Part shown: piece after piece, positions 33,842 to 43,201 of the stretch
Position numbering within the stretch: the first letter of the stretch is position 1
Layout: each line of letters opens with the position of its first letter
Assembly: GCA_947626315.1 (NCBI GenBank)
Contig: CANQRQ010000005.1
Span: forward strand, 59,060 to 123,059
Direction of reading: 5' to 3'
Length of the DNA: 64,000 nucleotides
Source of the DNA: an uncultured Oscillospiraceae bacterium
GTDB taxonomy: Bacteria; Bacillota; Clostridia; Oscillospirales; Oscillospiraceae
Program-made: the position numbers and the translations under genes
The notes under the pieces: model-generated
Told to the model about the DNA's origin: nothing
Database searches by the model: none
The model's input: only the letters and a program-made list of their open reading frames with translations

Positions 33842-33874
33842 AGGGACATTCCATCCCGGAAGGAGGATTTATCT

Positions 33875-36037
33875 ATGATGAAAAAAGTGTTTTTACTGTT
33901 TCTGTCCCTGTGCCTGCTGGGCTCGCTGGTCTGGGCCCGGAAGCAGGACGGGGCCCCGGCGGACGCGGCGGACCGGGAGGCGGCGGCAGAGCCGATGAGC
34001 GCCCGGACCGGGGAGGCGGAGAGCTCTGTCTACGCCGTCCGGACGGTTGAGGGGGCCTCCGCCTGGATGGCGGACTGCCTGATCGACGGCGGGGACAGCG
34101 TCTATTATGCCGGCAGCGATCAGGAGGGCTGTAAGCTCTACCGGGCGGCCCGGGACGGGAGCGGGCCCCGTATGCTCCGCGCCTGGACGGAGGAGAGCAT
34201 CGACGCCCTGTCCTTTATGGACGGGCAGCTCTACGCTCTCAGCAGCCGCATCGAGCAGTACGAGGACGGGACAGAGGCGGCCTTCTTCGCCCTGCTGGAG
34301 CTGGACGCGGAGGGCCGGGAACTCCGCCGTACAGAGCTGGGCGGCGAGGGCTGGCCGGCATACTTCTGGCCCCAGTTTCTCCAGGGCTCCGGCGATGCCC
34401 TGTATATTGCCGGGGGCGGGCAGCTCTGCGCCGTCCGGCCGGAGGATGCCTCCCAGCCCCTGTTCTGCGTGCCCGTGGAGGGCGGCGCGGGTCTGGCCCT
34501 TCTTCCCGGCGGGCAGCCGGTCCTGGGCACGCCGGGAGCGGAGGGCGGATACAGCCTACAGGCCATCGCCCCTGACGGGACCCTGGGCGAACAGCGGGAG
34601 CTGGACCGGGGCTTCCTCCGGCTCTACAGCGGCGGGGACCGCTCCAGCCTGTACCTGGAGGACGGGGACAGCCTCTGGGGCTACGACTGGGACAGCGGGA
34701 CGCTGACGCGCGTCCTGACCTGGGGCCAGATGGGCGTCATCGGCGGCGCGGTGCTGGAAAACGGAGAGACGGACTTCCTCTGCCTGGGCCGGACCGGCTC
34801 CATGGACCCCGGCTGTCTGATGCAGCTGCAAAAGACGGACCCGGACCCCTCCGCCGCGGGCCCCCTGATCCTGGCCACGCTGAACAGCCAGGAGGCGTCC
34901 CTCTGCATGGAAGAGTCCATCGGCGCCTGGAACCGGGCGCACCCGGACTGCCCGGTGGAGCTGCGGGATTACGGAGGCGGCGGGGACAGCCGGCTGCTGA
35001 CGGACATCGCCTCCGGCAGCGCGCCGGACCTGTTCGACTTTTCCGCCTATTACTTTGTGCGGAACACGAACCTGTTCTCCGTGGGCCTGCTGGCCCGGCG
35101 GGGTCTGCTGGAGGACCTGAATCCCTGGCTGGAGGGAGAGCCGGATTTTATGGAAAGCCTGGACGCCTCCCTCCTATCCGCCTTTGAGATGGACGGAAAG
35201 CTGTACGAGGCGGTGATGGGCGTGGCCCCATACACCTGCTGCGGCTGCGCGTCCGAGCTGGGCCAGGACCCGGCGGGCTGGACCTGGGAGGCTTTGGAGG
35301 AAAAACTGGCCCTCAACGGCCGGGCCTCCAGCCTCTTAGTGGACGCCACCTTCAGCGAGGATTTGCTGTCCATGCTGGTGTCCCTGTCCGGGGACAGGCT
35401 GGTGGACTGGAGCGCGGGCAGCTGCGCCTTTGACTCGGACTATTTCCTCCATCTGCTCCAGGCCGTCAGAAACCGGAGCCGGGTCTGTGACGGCCTGGGG
35501 GCCAACGAGGCCAACCACACCGCCTGGGACCCGGCGGGCAACGACGCCCTTCTGGTCCTCTACAGCGACGACACGCTTTCCAACACCGCTCCCCTCTTCG
35601 CCTATGGAGATGAGCTGTGCCTGACAGGGCTGCCGGAGATCGGGCCCGTGGCGGAGGTCTATCTGGGGGTAGGCATCTGCTCCCTCTCGGAGCGCAAGGA
35701 GCTGTGCTGGGAATTTGTCAAGAGCCTCTACACCGCCGGCAGCGGCTTCTGCGGCGCGCCGCTGCTCCGGGAAAAGCGGGAGGCCATCCTCGGCGAACGG
35801 TTGGAAGAGTACGACGAATACCCCATAGAGGGCGTGGAGCGGGAGCGCTACGCGGCTTTCCTGGAGAAGAACCTGGCCCAGCTGGACAAGATCCATGCCG
35901 TGCGGCGCTATGACGCCCAGATCGATCAGATCGCCTGCAGCGAAGCGGGAGCCTATTTGAACGGCCAGCGCTCCGCCGAAGAGACGGCCCAGGCCATCCA
36001 GTCCCGGGCGAGCATCTACATAGCGGAGCAGCAATAA
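33875..36037 (+). CDS. Extracellular solute-binding-like protein without a lipobox
   Basis: 720 aa with AAGGAGG before the ATG. The N-terminus KKVFLLFLSLCLLGSLVWAR is a signal peptide, but the position where the paralogue at 1458-3587 has its lipobox Cys holds Ala/Arg. The protein may be released or membrane-anchored by an uncleaved helix. A beta-propeller-like N-terminal half is followed by a family-1 solute-binding fold (SGSAPDLFDFSAYYF), and the C-terminus SRASIYIAEQQ matches the paralogue. No permease genes are near; an ECF sigma pair is convergent. Ligand unknown. Confidence 0.72.
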   Translation: MMKKVFLLFLSLCLLGSLVWARKQDGAPADAADREAAAEPMSARTGEAESSVYAVRTVEGASAWMADCLIDGGDSVYYAGSDQEGCKLYRAARDGSGPRMLRAWTEESIDALSFMDGQLYALSSRIEQYEDGTEAAFFALLELDAEGRELRRTELGGEGWPAYFWPQFLQGSGDALYIAGGGQLCAVRPEDASQPLFCVPVEGGAGLALLPGGQPVLGTPGAEGGYSLQAIAPDGTLGEQRELDRGFLRLYSGGDRSSLYLEDGDSLWGYDWDSGTLTRVLTWGQMGVIGGAVLENGETDFLCLGRTGSMDPGCLMQLQKTDPDPSAAGPLILATLNSQEASLCMEESIGAWNRAHPDCPVELRDYGGGGDSRLLTDIASGSAPDLFDFSAYYFVRNTNLFSVGLLARRGLLEDLNPWLEGEPDFMESLDASLLSAFEMDGKLYEAVMGVAPYTCCGCASELGQDPAGWTWEALEEKLALNGRASSLLVDATFSEDLLSMLVSLSGDRLVDWSAGSCAFDSDYFLHLLQAVRNRSRVCDGLGANEANHTAWDPAGNDALLVLYSDDTLSNTAPLFAYGDELCLTGLPEIGPVAEVYLGVGICSLSERKELCWEFVKSLYTAGSGFCGAPLLREKREAILGERLEEYDEYPIEGVERERYAAFLEKNLAQLDKIHAVRRYDAQIDQIACSEAGAYLNGQRSAEETAQAIQSRASIYIAEQQ

Positions 36038-36047
36038 GACACGGCAC

Positions 36048-36077
36048 ATGCCCCCGCGCCAACCGGCGCGGGGGCAT
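36048..36077. terminator. Bidirectional hairpin between convergent genes
   Basis: ATGCCCCCGCGCC, loop AACC, GGCGCGGGGGCAT is a 13-bp perfect stem, 11 bp after the stop of the 33875 gene. The flanking T run is poor. Confidence 0.7.
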
Positions 36078-36090
36078 CATAACTTTATCT

Positions 36091-37116
36091 CTATTTTCCG
36101 CAGGCCTTTTCAAAGTCAAAGCAGTCGGCCAGGGCCTCCGCATTCTCCCGGCTGATAGCCTCCGTGGCAGGCCCGACGGTCAGCGTCACGCTGACGCCCT
36201 CCTGCTCGTAGAAGACCAGCAGATGATCCACCTCCGGCGCGTTATCCGTAAACGCGCCCGGATCCGGGTAGCGGCTGCGCAGGGCAAAGGATAGGCTGTT
36301 GCCGAAGCGGTTGACTGCCTCCCACTGCTCGTACTCCTCCGGACACGCCACCAGCAGGCTGCCCGCCGGTAGGACGCCGGGAAGGTTACGGGTCAGGACG
36401 AAAGGCGACGGCCCTTCTCCTGTCCACAAAAGGCCCTCCAGCACGAAGCTGCCGTCCTCATAGATCGTCTTGCAGGGCACTGCCTCCTCCCCGGAGGGCG
36501 GGAAACAGAAGGGCTCCACCCCCGAGAGGGCGTAAAATTCCTCCTGGCTGGGGCTGATGATCTCCCGGCTGTGCAGCTTCAGGCCGTAGCGGTCCCGGAT
36601 CTCCAGGAACTTCTCCGCCATTTCCAGGTTATCGGCCCCGTAGATCGTATGCAGGGCCTCCAGCTCCGGATCGCCCGTATACCAGTCATCGTCCTCGTCT
36701 ATCCAGTCATAGTAGCCCAGGCCCTGGTCCAGGCACTCCTGGCCCCGGCGCTCGGTATACGTCCAGTAATAGTCCCACATCTCCTGGCTGGCCCTGGCTT
36801 CCGGGGAATCGGCAAAGCCGTATTCTGCCAGGTAGTACTTCTGCTCCGCCGTCTCCGTGGGCGGCGCGCCGATCTGTCCTGCCACCACGCTTGGGGTCAG
36901 CTTCCGGCTCAGCTCGATCCGCCAGACCGCGTAAGCGGTGCCCACGAACAGGGCGGAGAGGATCGCCGCCAGCAGCGCGGTCCGCAAAATTCTTCTGCGC
37001 CGGAGGACGGCGGCGGGCCGGGCGTCCAGCAGACCCAGGCTCTTTTCCGCGTCCAGCAGGTCCGCCTCCGCCGCGGCGCCCACCGCCCGCAGCAGCGTCC
37101 AGGCTTCCTTTTTCAT
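36091..37116 (-). CDS. Membrane anti-sigma-like protein
   Basis: 341 aa. Residues 1-45 are cytosolic, a single membrane span lies at about 45-67 (TALLAAILSALFVGTAYAVW), and the rest is extracellular and acidic with many Tyr and Trp. The start overlaps the sigma factor stop by 4 nt (ATGA), the usual coupling for an anti-sigma factor that holds an ECF sigma at the membrane. The N-terminus has no zinc-finger HxxxCxxC, so it would be a different class. Function inferred mainly from context. Confidence 0.65.
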   Translation of the reverse strand: MKKEAWTLLRAVGAAAEADLLDAEKSLGLLDARPAAVLRRRRILRTALLAAILSALFVGTAYAVWRIELSRKLTPSVVAGQIGAPPTETAEQKYYLAEYGFADSPEARASQEMWDYYWTYTERRGQECLDQGLGYYDWIDEDDDWYTGDPELEALHTIYGADNLEMAEKFLEIRDRYGLKLHSREIISPSQEEFYALSGVEPFCFPPSGEEAVPCKTIYEDGSFVLEGLLWTGEGPSPFVLTRNLPGVLPAGSLLVACPEEYEQWEAVNRFGNSLSFALRSRYPDPGAFTDNAPEVDHLLVFYEQEGVSVTLTVGPATEAISRENAEALADCFDFEKACGK

Positions 37117-37664
37117 GCGCCCACCTCCAAATAATCCAGCAGATTTTTTCGGGCGCGAAAGAGCATGCTTTTCACTTTGCTCTGGCTGAAGCCCAGGCGC
37201 TCCGCCAGCTCCTCCACGGAGAGCAGGTAGTAATAGCGCCCCAGAAACACCCGGCGCTGGGCCTTCGGCAGGCCGGAGATAAAGCGCCGCAGCTTTTCCT
37301 CCAGTTCCCGCGCCTCCAGCTCCTCTTCCAGGTTAAAGGCCGAGGGCACGCAGTCGCCCAGCTCCTCCAGGGCCAGGGGCAGCTCTCCCCCGCCCCGCCG
37401 CTGGCTGTTTTGCCAGGTGATCCGGTTCAGGGCCAGGTTCCGGGTGATCCGCCCCAAAAAAGCGGAGAGCCGGGCCGGACGCTTGTCCGGCCTGGAGCCC
37501 CAGGCCCCCATCCAGGTGTCATCCACGCACTCCTCCGTGTCCTCCGGGTTGTGAAGAATGTTGTAGGCGATCGTCCGGCAGTAGGGACCGTATTTCCGGT
37601 CCGTCTCCTTGATGGCCCGGTCGGAGCGCTGCCAATATAAGTCCACGATTTCGGTGTCGTTCAT
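37113..37664 (-). CDS. ECF-type RNA polymerase sigma factor
   Basis: 183 aa. Region 2 (AYNILHNPEDTEECVDDTWMGAW, about 32-54) and region 4 with a helix-turn-helix (LSVEELAERLGFSQSKVKSMLFRARKNL, about 147-174) are clear. Regions 1 and 3 are absent, as in ECF sigmas. It is coupled to the membrane protein at 36091-37116. The regulon is unknown; the convergent solute-binding-like gene at 33875 is a candidate by proximity only. Confidence 0.9.
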   Translation of the reverse strand: MNDTEIVDLYWQRSDRAIKETDRKYGPYCRTIAYNILHNPEDTEECVDDTWMGAWGSRPDKRPARLSAFLGRITRNLALNRITWQNSQRRGGGELPLALEELGDCVPSAFNLEEELEARELEEKLRRFISGLPKAQRRVFLGRYYYLLSVEELAERLGFSQSKVKSMLFRARKNLLDYLEVGA

Positions 37665-37935
37665 CTCTGTCCCTCCTTACCCACTCTTATAGACAAAAAT
37701 TTTCCTCCCAGGTCGCGCGGAAAACAAAAAATTTTCTAAAAAAGGGGCGTCTGTAAAATGCGGCGTTTTTCCATAAAAGGCTGCGTAAAAATCTTAATAA
37801 TTTTTAAAAACCCGTCCGTTCTGTTGAAAAGCGGAAAAAAAGAAACATACGCGGTCAAAGGCATCCTTTGGGCTAAACTTTCGGTGTGGGACTTTGACAG
37901 CCGCAAAAATAGTCAGGTCAATTCAAACCTTTTTC

Positions 37936-37965
37936 TTTACATTCCCCATCCGTTTATGTTATAAT
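37936..37965 (+). promoter_or_regulatory. Promoter of the ABC-F gene
   Basis: TTTACA (37936-37941), 18-bp spacer, TATAAT (37960-37965). It implies a leader of about 220 nt. The region 37665-37935 is AT-rich and shows no gene I can support. Confidence 0.75.
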
Positions 37966-37971
37966 AATTAT

Positions 37972-38194
37972 ATAAAAATATTGAAACGAGGTGCGGCAAT
38001 GATCAACAAGTGATTCTCTTTTCGGTGCAGGAATATGCCCGTCAGTGACGGGCCGGTTTTGCTGCCGTGGAGGATCGCATGTTGGTCACAGCTCCTTTCC
38101 TTTAATGGGGGAAGTGAGCTTGCCGCGCTTTTGTCATGCCTTATTGCGTCCTTGCAGCGGTCCACGGCAGCGTTTTGAAAAAGAAAGGACATAA
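37972..38194 (+). ncRNA. Attenuator-type leader of the ABC-F gene
   Basis: After the promoter come a ribosome site and a 4-codon open frame, a GCCCGTC/GACGGGC hairpin (38037-38053) and a long-range 10-bp pair, CTGCCGTGGA (38062-38071) with TCCACGGCAG (38161-38170), followed by CGTTTTG. The layout is like ribosome-mediated attenuators of antibiotic-resistance ABC-F genes (known for vmlR and lmo0919). The exact switch is not resolved. Confidence 0.55.
37999..38013 (+). CDS. Putative leader peptide MINK
   Basis: ATG ATC AAC AAG TGA with GAGGTG 6 nt upstream, just after the promoter and before the leader hairpins. A ribosome stalled here by a drug could change leader folding. Only four residues, so coding is inferred from position. 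Confidence 0.45.
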   Translation: MINK

Positions 38195-39715
38195 ATGCTT
38201 CAACTGCAAGATATCACTTTAACGCTTGAGGACAGCGGCCGGACCCTGATAAAAGACTTTTCTTTCACCCTCCGCCCCGGGGACAGGGCAGTCATTATCG
38301 GCGAGGAGGGCAACGGCAAATCCACCCTGCTGAAATATATCTATGACCGAACGCTGATCGAGCCTTGGTGCCACGGGTCAGGCCAGGTCATCACCAAAGG
38401 AAAGCTGGCCTATCTGCCGCAGCTTTTACCTGCCGGACTGTACGGTACGACTCTGGCAGAATACTTTGACGGCACGGCGTACTACTGCCATTATGACCTG
38501 CTGGACCGCATGGGTACAGAGCCGGAACAGCTCTTTGAAAACCGTGCGCTCGGCTCTCTCTCCGGCGGGGAGCGGGTTCGTATGCAGCTGTTGCGCCTGC
38601 TGCTGGACGAGCCTGATATTCTCCTGCTGGATGAGCCCACCAACGACCTGGACATCGCAACTCTGGAATGGCTGGAGGACTTCCTGAATACTGCGCTGCA
38701 GCCGGTGCTGTTCATCTCCCACGATGAGACGCTCATAGAAAATACCGCCAACGTCATTATCCATATTGAGCAGCTGTTTCACAAGACGCAGACCAGGATA
38801 ACCGTCGCCCGGACGCCTTACCGGGAATATCTTGCGCGCCGCGGCGCTCTTATGGAGCATCAAAACCAGGTGGCCTTCAAGCAGCGGGCGGAGCACGAAA
38901 AACAAATGCAGCGCTGGCAGCAGATACACGACAAGGTGGAACACAGGCAGCGGACCGTCTCGCGCGGATCGCCCAGCGAGGGGAGGCTGCTGAAAAAGAA
39001 AATGCACGCGGTGCTGTCCACCGGCCGGCGGCTGGAACGTGAAGCGGAGAGCTTCACAGATTTTGCCCACAGCGAAGAGGCTATCCTTGCCCGCTTCGAT
39101 GAGAGCATCTGCCTTCCTGCCGGAAAGGCCGTAGCTGAGCTGAACCTAGACAGTCTGTGCGCTGGGACGCAGGAGTTAGCCACAGGGGTGCGTTTGACGG
39201 TTTTCGGTGGGGAAAAGGTCGGCATAACAGGCCCAAACGGCGCAGGTAAATCCACCTTGCTCCGGTTCCTTTGGGAGCAGCTGCGTTACAGGCGGGACAT
39301 CACCGCTGCCTGGATGCCCCAGGATTATCGGGATGTCCTGCCCTATGACCGCTCCCCCATCCAGTTTCTCTCAAGGCAGGGGGACAAAGCCGAGTCAGTG
39401 CTGCTGCACAACCGGCTCGCCAGCATGCGCTTTACCTACGGGGAGATGAACGGTCCGATAGGCGCCCTCAGCGGCGGCCAGCAGGCCAAGCTTCTTTTTC
39501 TGGACATGGTGCTGGCCGGAGCGAACGTGCTGCTTTTAGACGAGCCCACGCGAAATTTCAGTCCCTTGTCTGCTCCGGTAGTCCGGGACGCTATCGGGCG
39601 CTTCGGCGGCACTGTGATCAGCGTGTCCCACGACAGAAAGTTCTTGTCTGAGGTCTGCCAGACGGTGTACGAGCTCACCCCGCACGGGCTTGAAAAGCGC
39701 ACGTTCCGGCTTTAG
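38195..39715 (+). CDS. ABC-F ATPase, probable ribosome protection protein
   Basis: 506 aa, two ABC domains without membrane segments. Domain 1: Walker A GEEGNGKST (36-44), LSGGE, LLLDEPTND. Domain 2: Walker A GPNGAGKST (about 343-351), LSGGQ and LLLDEPTRNFSP, where the usual NHLD after Walker B is replaced. A charged linker (about 215-300) joins them. ABC-F proteins enter the ribosomal E site and displace drugs or resolve stalls. The long attenuator-type leader favours an inducible antibiotic-protection role. Substrate drug class is not predictable here. AAAGGA precedes the ATG. The stop codon lies inside the terminal inverted repeat of the next element. Confidence 0.88.
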   Translation: MLQLQDITLTLEDSGRTLIKDFSFTLRPGDRAVIIGEEGNGKSTLLKYIYDRTLIEPWCHGSGQVITKGKLAYLPQLLPAGLYGTTLAEYFDGTAYYCHYDLLDRMGTEPEQLFENRALGSLSGGERVRMQLLRLLLDEPDILLLDEPTNDLDIATLEWLEDFLNTALQPVLFISHDETLIENTANVIIHIEQLFHKTQTRITVARTPYREYLARRGALMEHQNQVAFKQRAEHEKQMQRWQQIHDKVEHRQRTVSRGSPSEGRLLKKKMHAVLSTGRRLEREAESFTDFAHSEEAILARFDESICLPAGKAVAELNLDSLCAGTQELATGVRLTVFGGEKVGITGPNGAGKSTLLRFLWEQLRYRRDITAAWMPQDYRDVLPYDRSPIQFLSRQGDKAESVLLHNRLASMRFTYGEMNGPIGALSGGQQAKLLFLDMVLAGANVLLLDEPTRNFSPLSAPVVRDAIGRFGGTVISVSHDRKFLSEVCQTVYELTPHGLEKRTFRL

Positions 39716-40126
39716 GGTAACGGGGATCGAACACAAGCCGCTTCACAGGGGCTCTTTCCGGCGCTTTTTGGCTTGTCGTTGTTGCCTTGCGTCAGCAAGG
39801 CTGCCTCCTCCGCACCAAAAATCACTCGGAAATACCTCTCTGTGAAGTGCGGAGCAGTTTCTGGCGAGCAGATTTTTTCTCAGGCTAGGAAAAGCCCGCA
39901 GGGAATGCGTCCTCGCAAGCTCCGCTCATTCGCTTCCCGCTAAAGCGGAAAGCTCATTCACGCCGCTGCTCGTCCTTCCAAAATCAAAGCATACGCTTTG
40001 ATTTTGATAGGAAGAAGGAAGGAGCGGATATGGAGCTTTGCTCTTTAAAGCGAAGCGAAATGGAGCGAGTTTCTTCTGACGCTTTGCCGCCAGAAACCGA
40101 CTTGGGTTCGATTCCCGTCACCCTAA
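39712..40126. repeat. 415-bp element with imperfect terminal inverted repeats resembling a tRNA T-arm
   Basis: The left end reads TTAGGGTAACGGGGATCGAA and the right end on the other strand TTAGGGTGACGGGAATCGAA; similarity continues to about 30 bp with a few mismatches. The GATCGAAC core looks like the T-arm of a tRNA 3' half on each side, but no complete tRNA is present. Inside are a 12-bp perfect hairpin (39979-39990 with 39995-40006) and several short palindromes. No gene is seen. Confidence 0.75.
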
Positions 40127-40129
40127 GTC

Positions 40130-40172
40130 AAAAAGTCTGCAGCAAAACAAAAAGCTTTGCTACAGACTTTTT
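40130..40172. terminator. Terminator of the tig-clpPX-lon-ysxC operon
   Basis: AAAAAGTCTG pairs with CAGACTTTTT, continued by AGCAAA with TTTGCT, with A and T runs on both sides. It ends ysxC (stop at 40173) and could also stop plus-strand transcripts. Confidence 0.85.
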
Positions 40173-40763
40173 TCACAGCAGCTTCAGAATCTCGGCCATC
40201 AGTTCGTTCCGCCCCTGGCCGTTTTCGGCGGAAAAGGGGATGATTCTGACCTCCTCCCCCAGTTCCAGGGTCTCCCGGACGCAGCGGAGATTCGGTTCGA
40301 TCTCGCTCTTTTTCAGCTTGTCCAGCTTATTGGCCAGCACCAGGAAGCGCCCGCCGCTGGCCTTGAACCACTCGGCCATGGTGACGTCGTCCGCCGTGGG
40401 CCTGTGCCGGCTGTCCACAATCAGCACGCCCAGGGCAAACCCGTCCGGCTGGGCAAAGAAGGCCTCCATCAGCCTGCCCCAGCGCTCCCGCTCGCTCTGG
40501 GGGACCTTGGCGTAGCCATAGCCGGGCAGGTCCACAAAATAGAGCTTCTCATCGATCAGAAAATAGTTCACATGGGCCGTCTTCCCCGGCGAGGCGCTGA
40601 CCCTGGCAAAATTCTTCCGGTTCAGCAGCCGGTTGAGCACCGAGGACTTTCCCACGTTGGACTTGCCGGCAAACACCACGCTGGGGAGCGGCGACGCAAT
40701 AAACTGCTTCGGCGCGGCAGCAGAGCGGACAAAAACCGCCTTATTGACGTTTAAAGAGGGCAT
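40173..40763 (-). CDS. ysxC: Ribosome biogenesis GTPase YsxC/EngB
   Basis: 196 aa. G1 loop GKSNVGKSS (33-41), the G2 Thr region SPGKTAHVN, G3 DLPGYGYA, G4 NKLD and a G5 SAENG. EngB is needed for 50S subunit assembly. It lies 8 bp after lon, matching the clpX-lon-ysxC order of Bacillus. Confidence 0.97.
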   Translation of the reverse strand: MPSLNVNKAVFVRSAAAPKQFIASPLPSVVFAGKSNVGKSSVLNRLLNRKNFARVSASPGKTAHVNYFLIDEKLYFVDLPGYGYAKVPQSERERWGRLMEAFFAQPDGFALGVLIVDSRHRPTADDVTMAEWFKASGGRFLVLANKLDKLKKSEIEPNLRCVRETLELGEEVRIIPFSAENGQGRNELMAEILKLL

Positions 40764-40771
40764 TTTTCACC

Positions 40772-43171
40772 TTACTGTCTGACGGCGGGCCGCTCCGGGC
40801 CAATTCCCGCATAGGGCTGCAGCAGGGCCGGCTCCGGGCTCTGGCGCACAAGGGCCACGTCCAGCACCTTGTCCACATGGTCCGTGGGCACAAAGTTCAG
40901 CGCGGCGCGAACGGTCTGGTCGATCTCCGCCAGGTCCGCCTCATTGTCCGCGGGGATGATCACGGTTTTCACCCCGGCGCGCATGGCCGCCATGGTCTTC
41001 TCCCGCAGGCCGCCGATGGGCAGCACCCGGCCCCGGATGGTGATCTCCCCCGTCATGGCCACGTCGCTGCGCACCGGCGCGCCGGTCAGGGCGGAGAGCA
41101 GGGCGATGCAGACGGTGATCCCGGCAGAGGGCCCGTCCTTGGGCACGGCCCCTTCGGGGAAGTGGATATGGATATCGTTGTTCTTGTAAAAATCCGGGTC
41201 CACGCCCAGGGTCTGGGCCCGGCTGCGGATATAGCTCACCGCCGCCCGGGCGGATTCCTTCATCACATCTCCCAGGTTGCCGGTCAGCTCCAGCTTGCCG
41301 CTGCCCGGCACCACGGAGGCCTCCACGTCCAGCACTTCGCCGCCGGCTGTGGTATAGGCCAGGCCCCGGACAAGGCCCACCTCGTCCCGCAGGCCGCGCC
41401 GCTCCGGCTTATACCGGGCGGGACCCAGCAGAGGCTCCAGCTTGCCGGCGCGGACGGTAAGGCTCTTGTACTCGCCGCCGGCGATGCCCCCCGCCGCCTT
41501 GCGGCAGACGGCGGCCAGCTCCCGCTCCAGCCGGCGGACGCCGGACTCCCGGGTGTAGCCCCGGATGATCTCCCGCAGGGCGTCATCCTCCACCCGGAGC
41601 TGGTTGGCCTTCAGCCCATGCTTTTTCCGCTGCTTGGGCAGCAGATGCCGCTTGGCGATCTGGACCTTTTCCTCGTCGGTATAGCTGTCCAGCTGGATGA
41701 CCTCCATCCGGTCCAGCAGGGGCCGGGGGATGGTGTCCACCGTGTTGGCGGTGGTGATGAAGAACACCTGGGACAGGTCAAAGGGGATCTCCAGAAAATG
41801 GTCCCGGAAACCGCTGTTCTGCTCCCCATCCAGCGCCTCCAGCAGCGCTGCGGAGGGGTCACCCCGGTAGTCGGCGCCCAGCTTATCGATCTCGTCCAGC
41901 ACCATAAGGGGGTTGCAGCTCTTGGCCTGGAGGATGCCGTTGATCAGCCGGCCGGGCATGGAGCCGATATAGGTTTTCCGGTGGCCCCGGATCTCCGCCT
42001 CGTCATGGACGCCGCCCAGAGACAGCCGCACCAGATTCCGGTTGGTTGCCCGGGCAATGCTCATGGCGATGCTGGTCTTGCCGGTGCCCGGAGGGCCCAC
42101 CAGGCACAGCAGCCCGCCCTTGATCTCCGGGGACAGCTGCTTGACAGCCAGGTACTCCAGCACCCGCTCCTTGACCTTTTCCAGGCCGAAATGGTCCTCG
42201 TCCAGGATCTTCCGGGCCTTGGCCAGGTCGATGGTCTCTTTTGTGGTGACGCCCCAGGGCAGCTCCAGGCACACGTCCAGATAGCCCCGGAGGACCGCCG
42301 CCTCGGAGGAGCCGAAGGGCTGCTTCGACAGCCGCCCCAACTCCTTGAGCAGCTTCTCCCTGATCTCGTCCGAAACAGGCAGCGCGTTGATCTTCCGCCG
42401 GTACTCGTCGATATCGTCGTACTGGCCGTCCTCCCCCAGCTCCGCCTGAATGGCTTTCATCTCTTCCCGGAGGAAGTACTCCCGCTGTCCCCGGCTCACC
42501 TGCTCCTGAGCGGCTTCATTGATCTCCTTCTCCACCGCCATGATGTTCAGCTCCCGGGTCAGCAGGCTGCTGAGCAGGGCCAGGCGCTTGCCGGGCTGCA
42601 GGGTCTCCAGCAGCTTCTGTTTGTCCTCCAGAGCGAGGTGCACGTTCTGGGCTATGTAACCGGCCACGTAGGAGGGCTCCGGGTTGGCCAGGACATTGAG
42701 GATCTGCTCGGCCAGCATATCCGGCGACGCCCGCAGATAATCCTCAAACAGGGACATGCAGTTGCGCAGCAGGGCGTGCATCCGCACGCTGCTGATCCGC
42801 TCCGCCTTGTCCGGCAGCGGGCGCAACTGGGCGGTGTAGCCCTTGGGATCGGCCCAGATGTTCACCGCCTCGGCCCGGTACAGGCCCTCCACCATCACCC
42901 GGCAGACCTTCCCCCGGGGCTGGCGCAACTGCTGCTTGACCCGGCACACGGTGCCCACGTTGTAGATCCCGTCCGGCTCCGGCATATCCGCGCTCAGATC
43001 CTTCTGAGCGGCGAGAAAAATCATCTGATTGGTCTTCACCGCGACATCCACCGACGCGGTGGAGGCGGGGCGCTCCACATCAAAGGTGAGAAGCATCCCC
43101 GGAAACACGCACAGGCCCCGCAGGGCCAGCAGCGGCATTAAGGTCAAATCATGATTGTCTGTCTCTGGCAT
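40772..43171 (-). CDS. lon: ATP-dependent protease Lon
   Basis: 799 aa, normal LonA length. An N-terminal LAN domain (1-200), a coiled-coil region (to about 310), AAA+ Walker [10 protein letters not shown] (359-367), Walker B and sensor motifs, then the C-terminal protease with the Ser in KDGPSAGIT and the Lys in [10 protein letters not shown]. It degrades misfolded and regulatory proteins. It follows clpX by 30 bp in the operon. Confidence 0.98.
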   Translation of the reverse strand: MPETDNHDLTLMPLLALRGLCVFPGMLLTFDVERPASTASVDVAVKTNQMIFLAAQKDLSADMPEPDGIYNVGTVCRVKQQLRQPRGKVCRVMVEGLYRAEAVNIWADPKGYTAQLRPLPDKAERISSVRMHALLRNCMSLFEDYLRASPDMLAEQILNVLANPEPSYVAGYIAQNVHLALEDKQKLLETLQPGKRLALLSSLLTRELNIMAVEKEINEAAQEQVSRGQREYFLREEMKAIQAELGEDGQYDDIDEYRRKINALPVSDEIREKLLKELGRLSKQPFGSSEAAVLRGYLDVCLELPWGVTTKETIDLAKARKILDEDHFGLEKVKERVLEYLAVKQLSPEIKGGLLCLVGPPGTGKTSIAMSIARATNRNLVRLSLGGVHDEAEIRGHRKTYIGSMPGRLINGILQAKSCNPLMVLDEIDKLGADYRGDPSAALLEALDGEQNSGFRDHFLEIPFDLSQVFFITTANTVDTIPRPLLDRMEVIQLDSYTDEEKVQIAKRHLLPKQRKKHGLKANQLRVEDDALREIIRGYTRESGVRRLERELAAVCRKAAGGIAGGEYKSLTVRAGKLEPLLGPARYKPERRGLRDEVGLVRGLAYTTAGGEVLDVEASVVPGSGKLELTGNLGDVMKESARAAVSYIRSRAQTLGVDPDFYKNNDIHIHFPEGAVPKDGPSAGITVCIALLSALTGAPVRSDVAMTGEITIRGRVLPIGGLREKTMAAMRAGVKTVIIPADNEADLAEIDQTVRAALNFVPTDHVDKVLDVALVRQSPEPALLQPYAGIGPERPAVRQ

Positions 43172-43201
43172 GAGTTCTCCCTTCCCGGGAAGAGCCGCGC
43201 G

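Noticed and set aside
37758..37964. 68-codon frame upstream of the ABC-F promoter
   Set aside because: AT-rich, weak start context and overlaps the promoter.
40090..40126. Sequence like a tRNA 3' half at the end of the 415-bp element
   Set aside because: No matching D-arm, anticodon arm or 5' acceptor strand, so it is not a tRNA gene.
40877..43141. 754-codon plus-strand frame opposite lon
   Set aside because: Lon is complete with Walker A and the Ser-Lys dyad on the other strand; the frame has no motifs.
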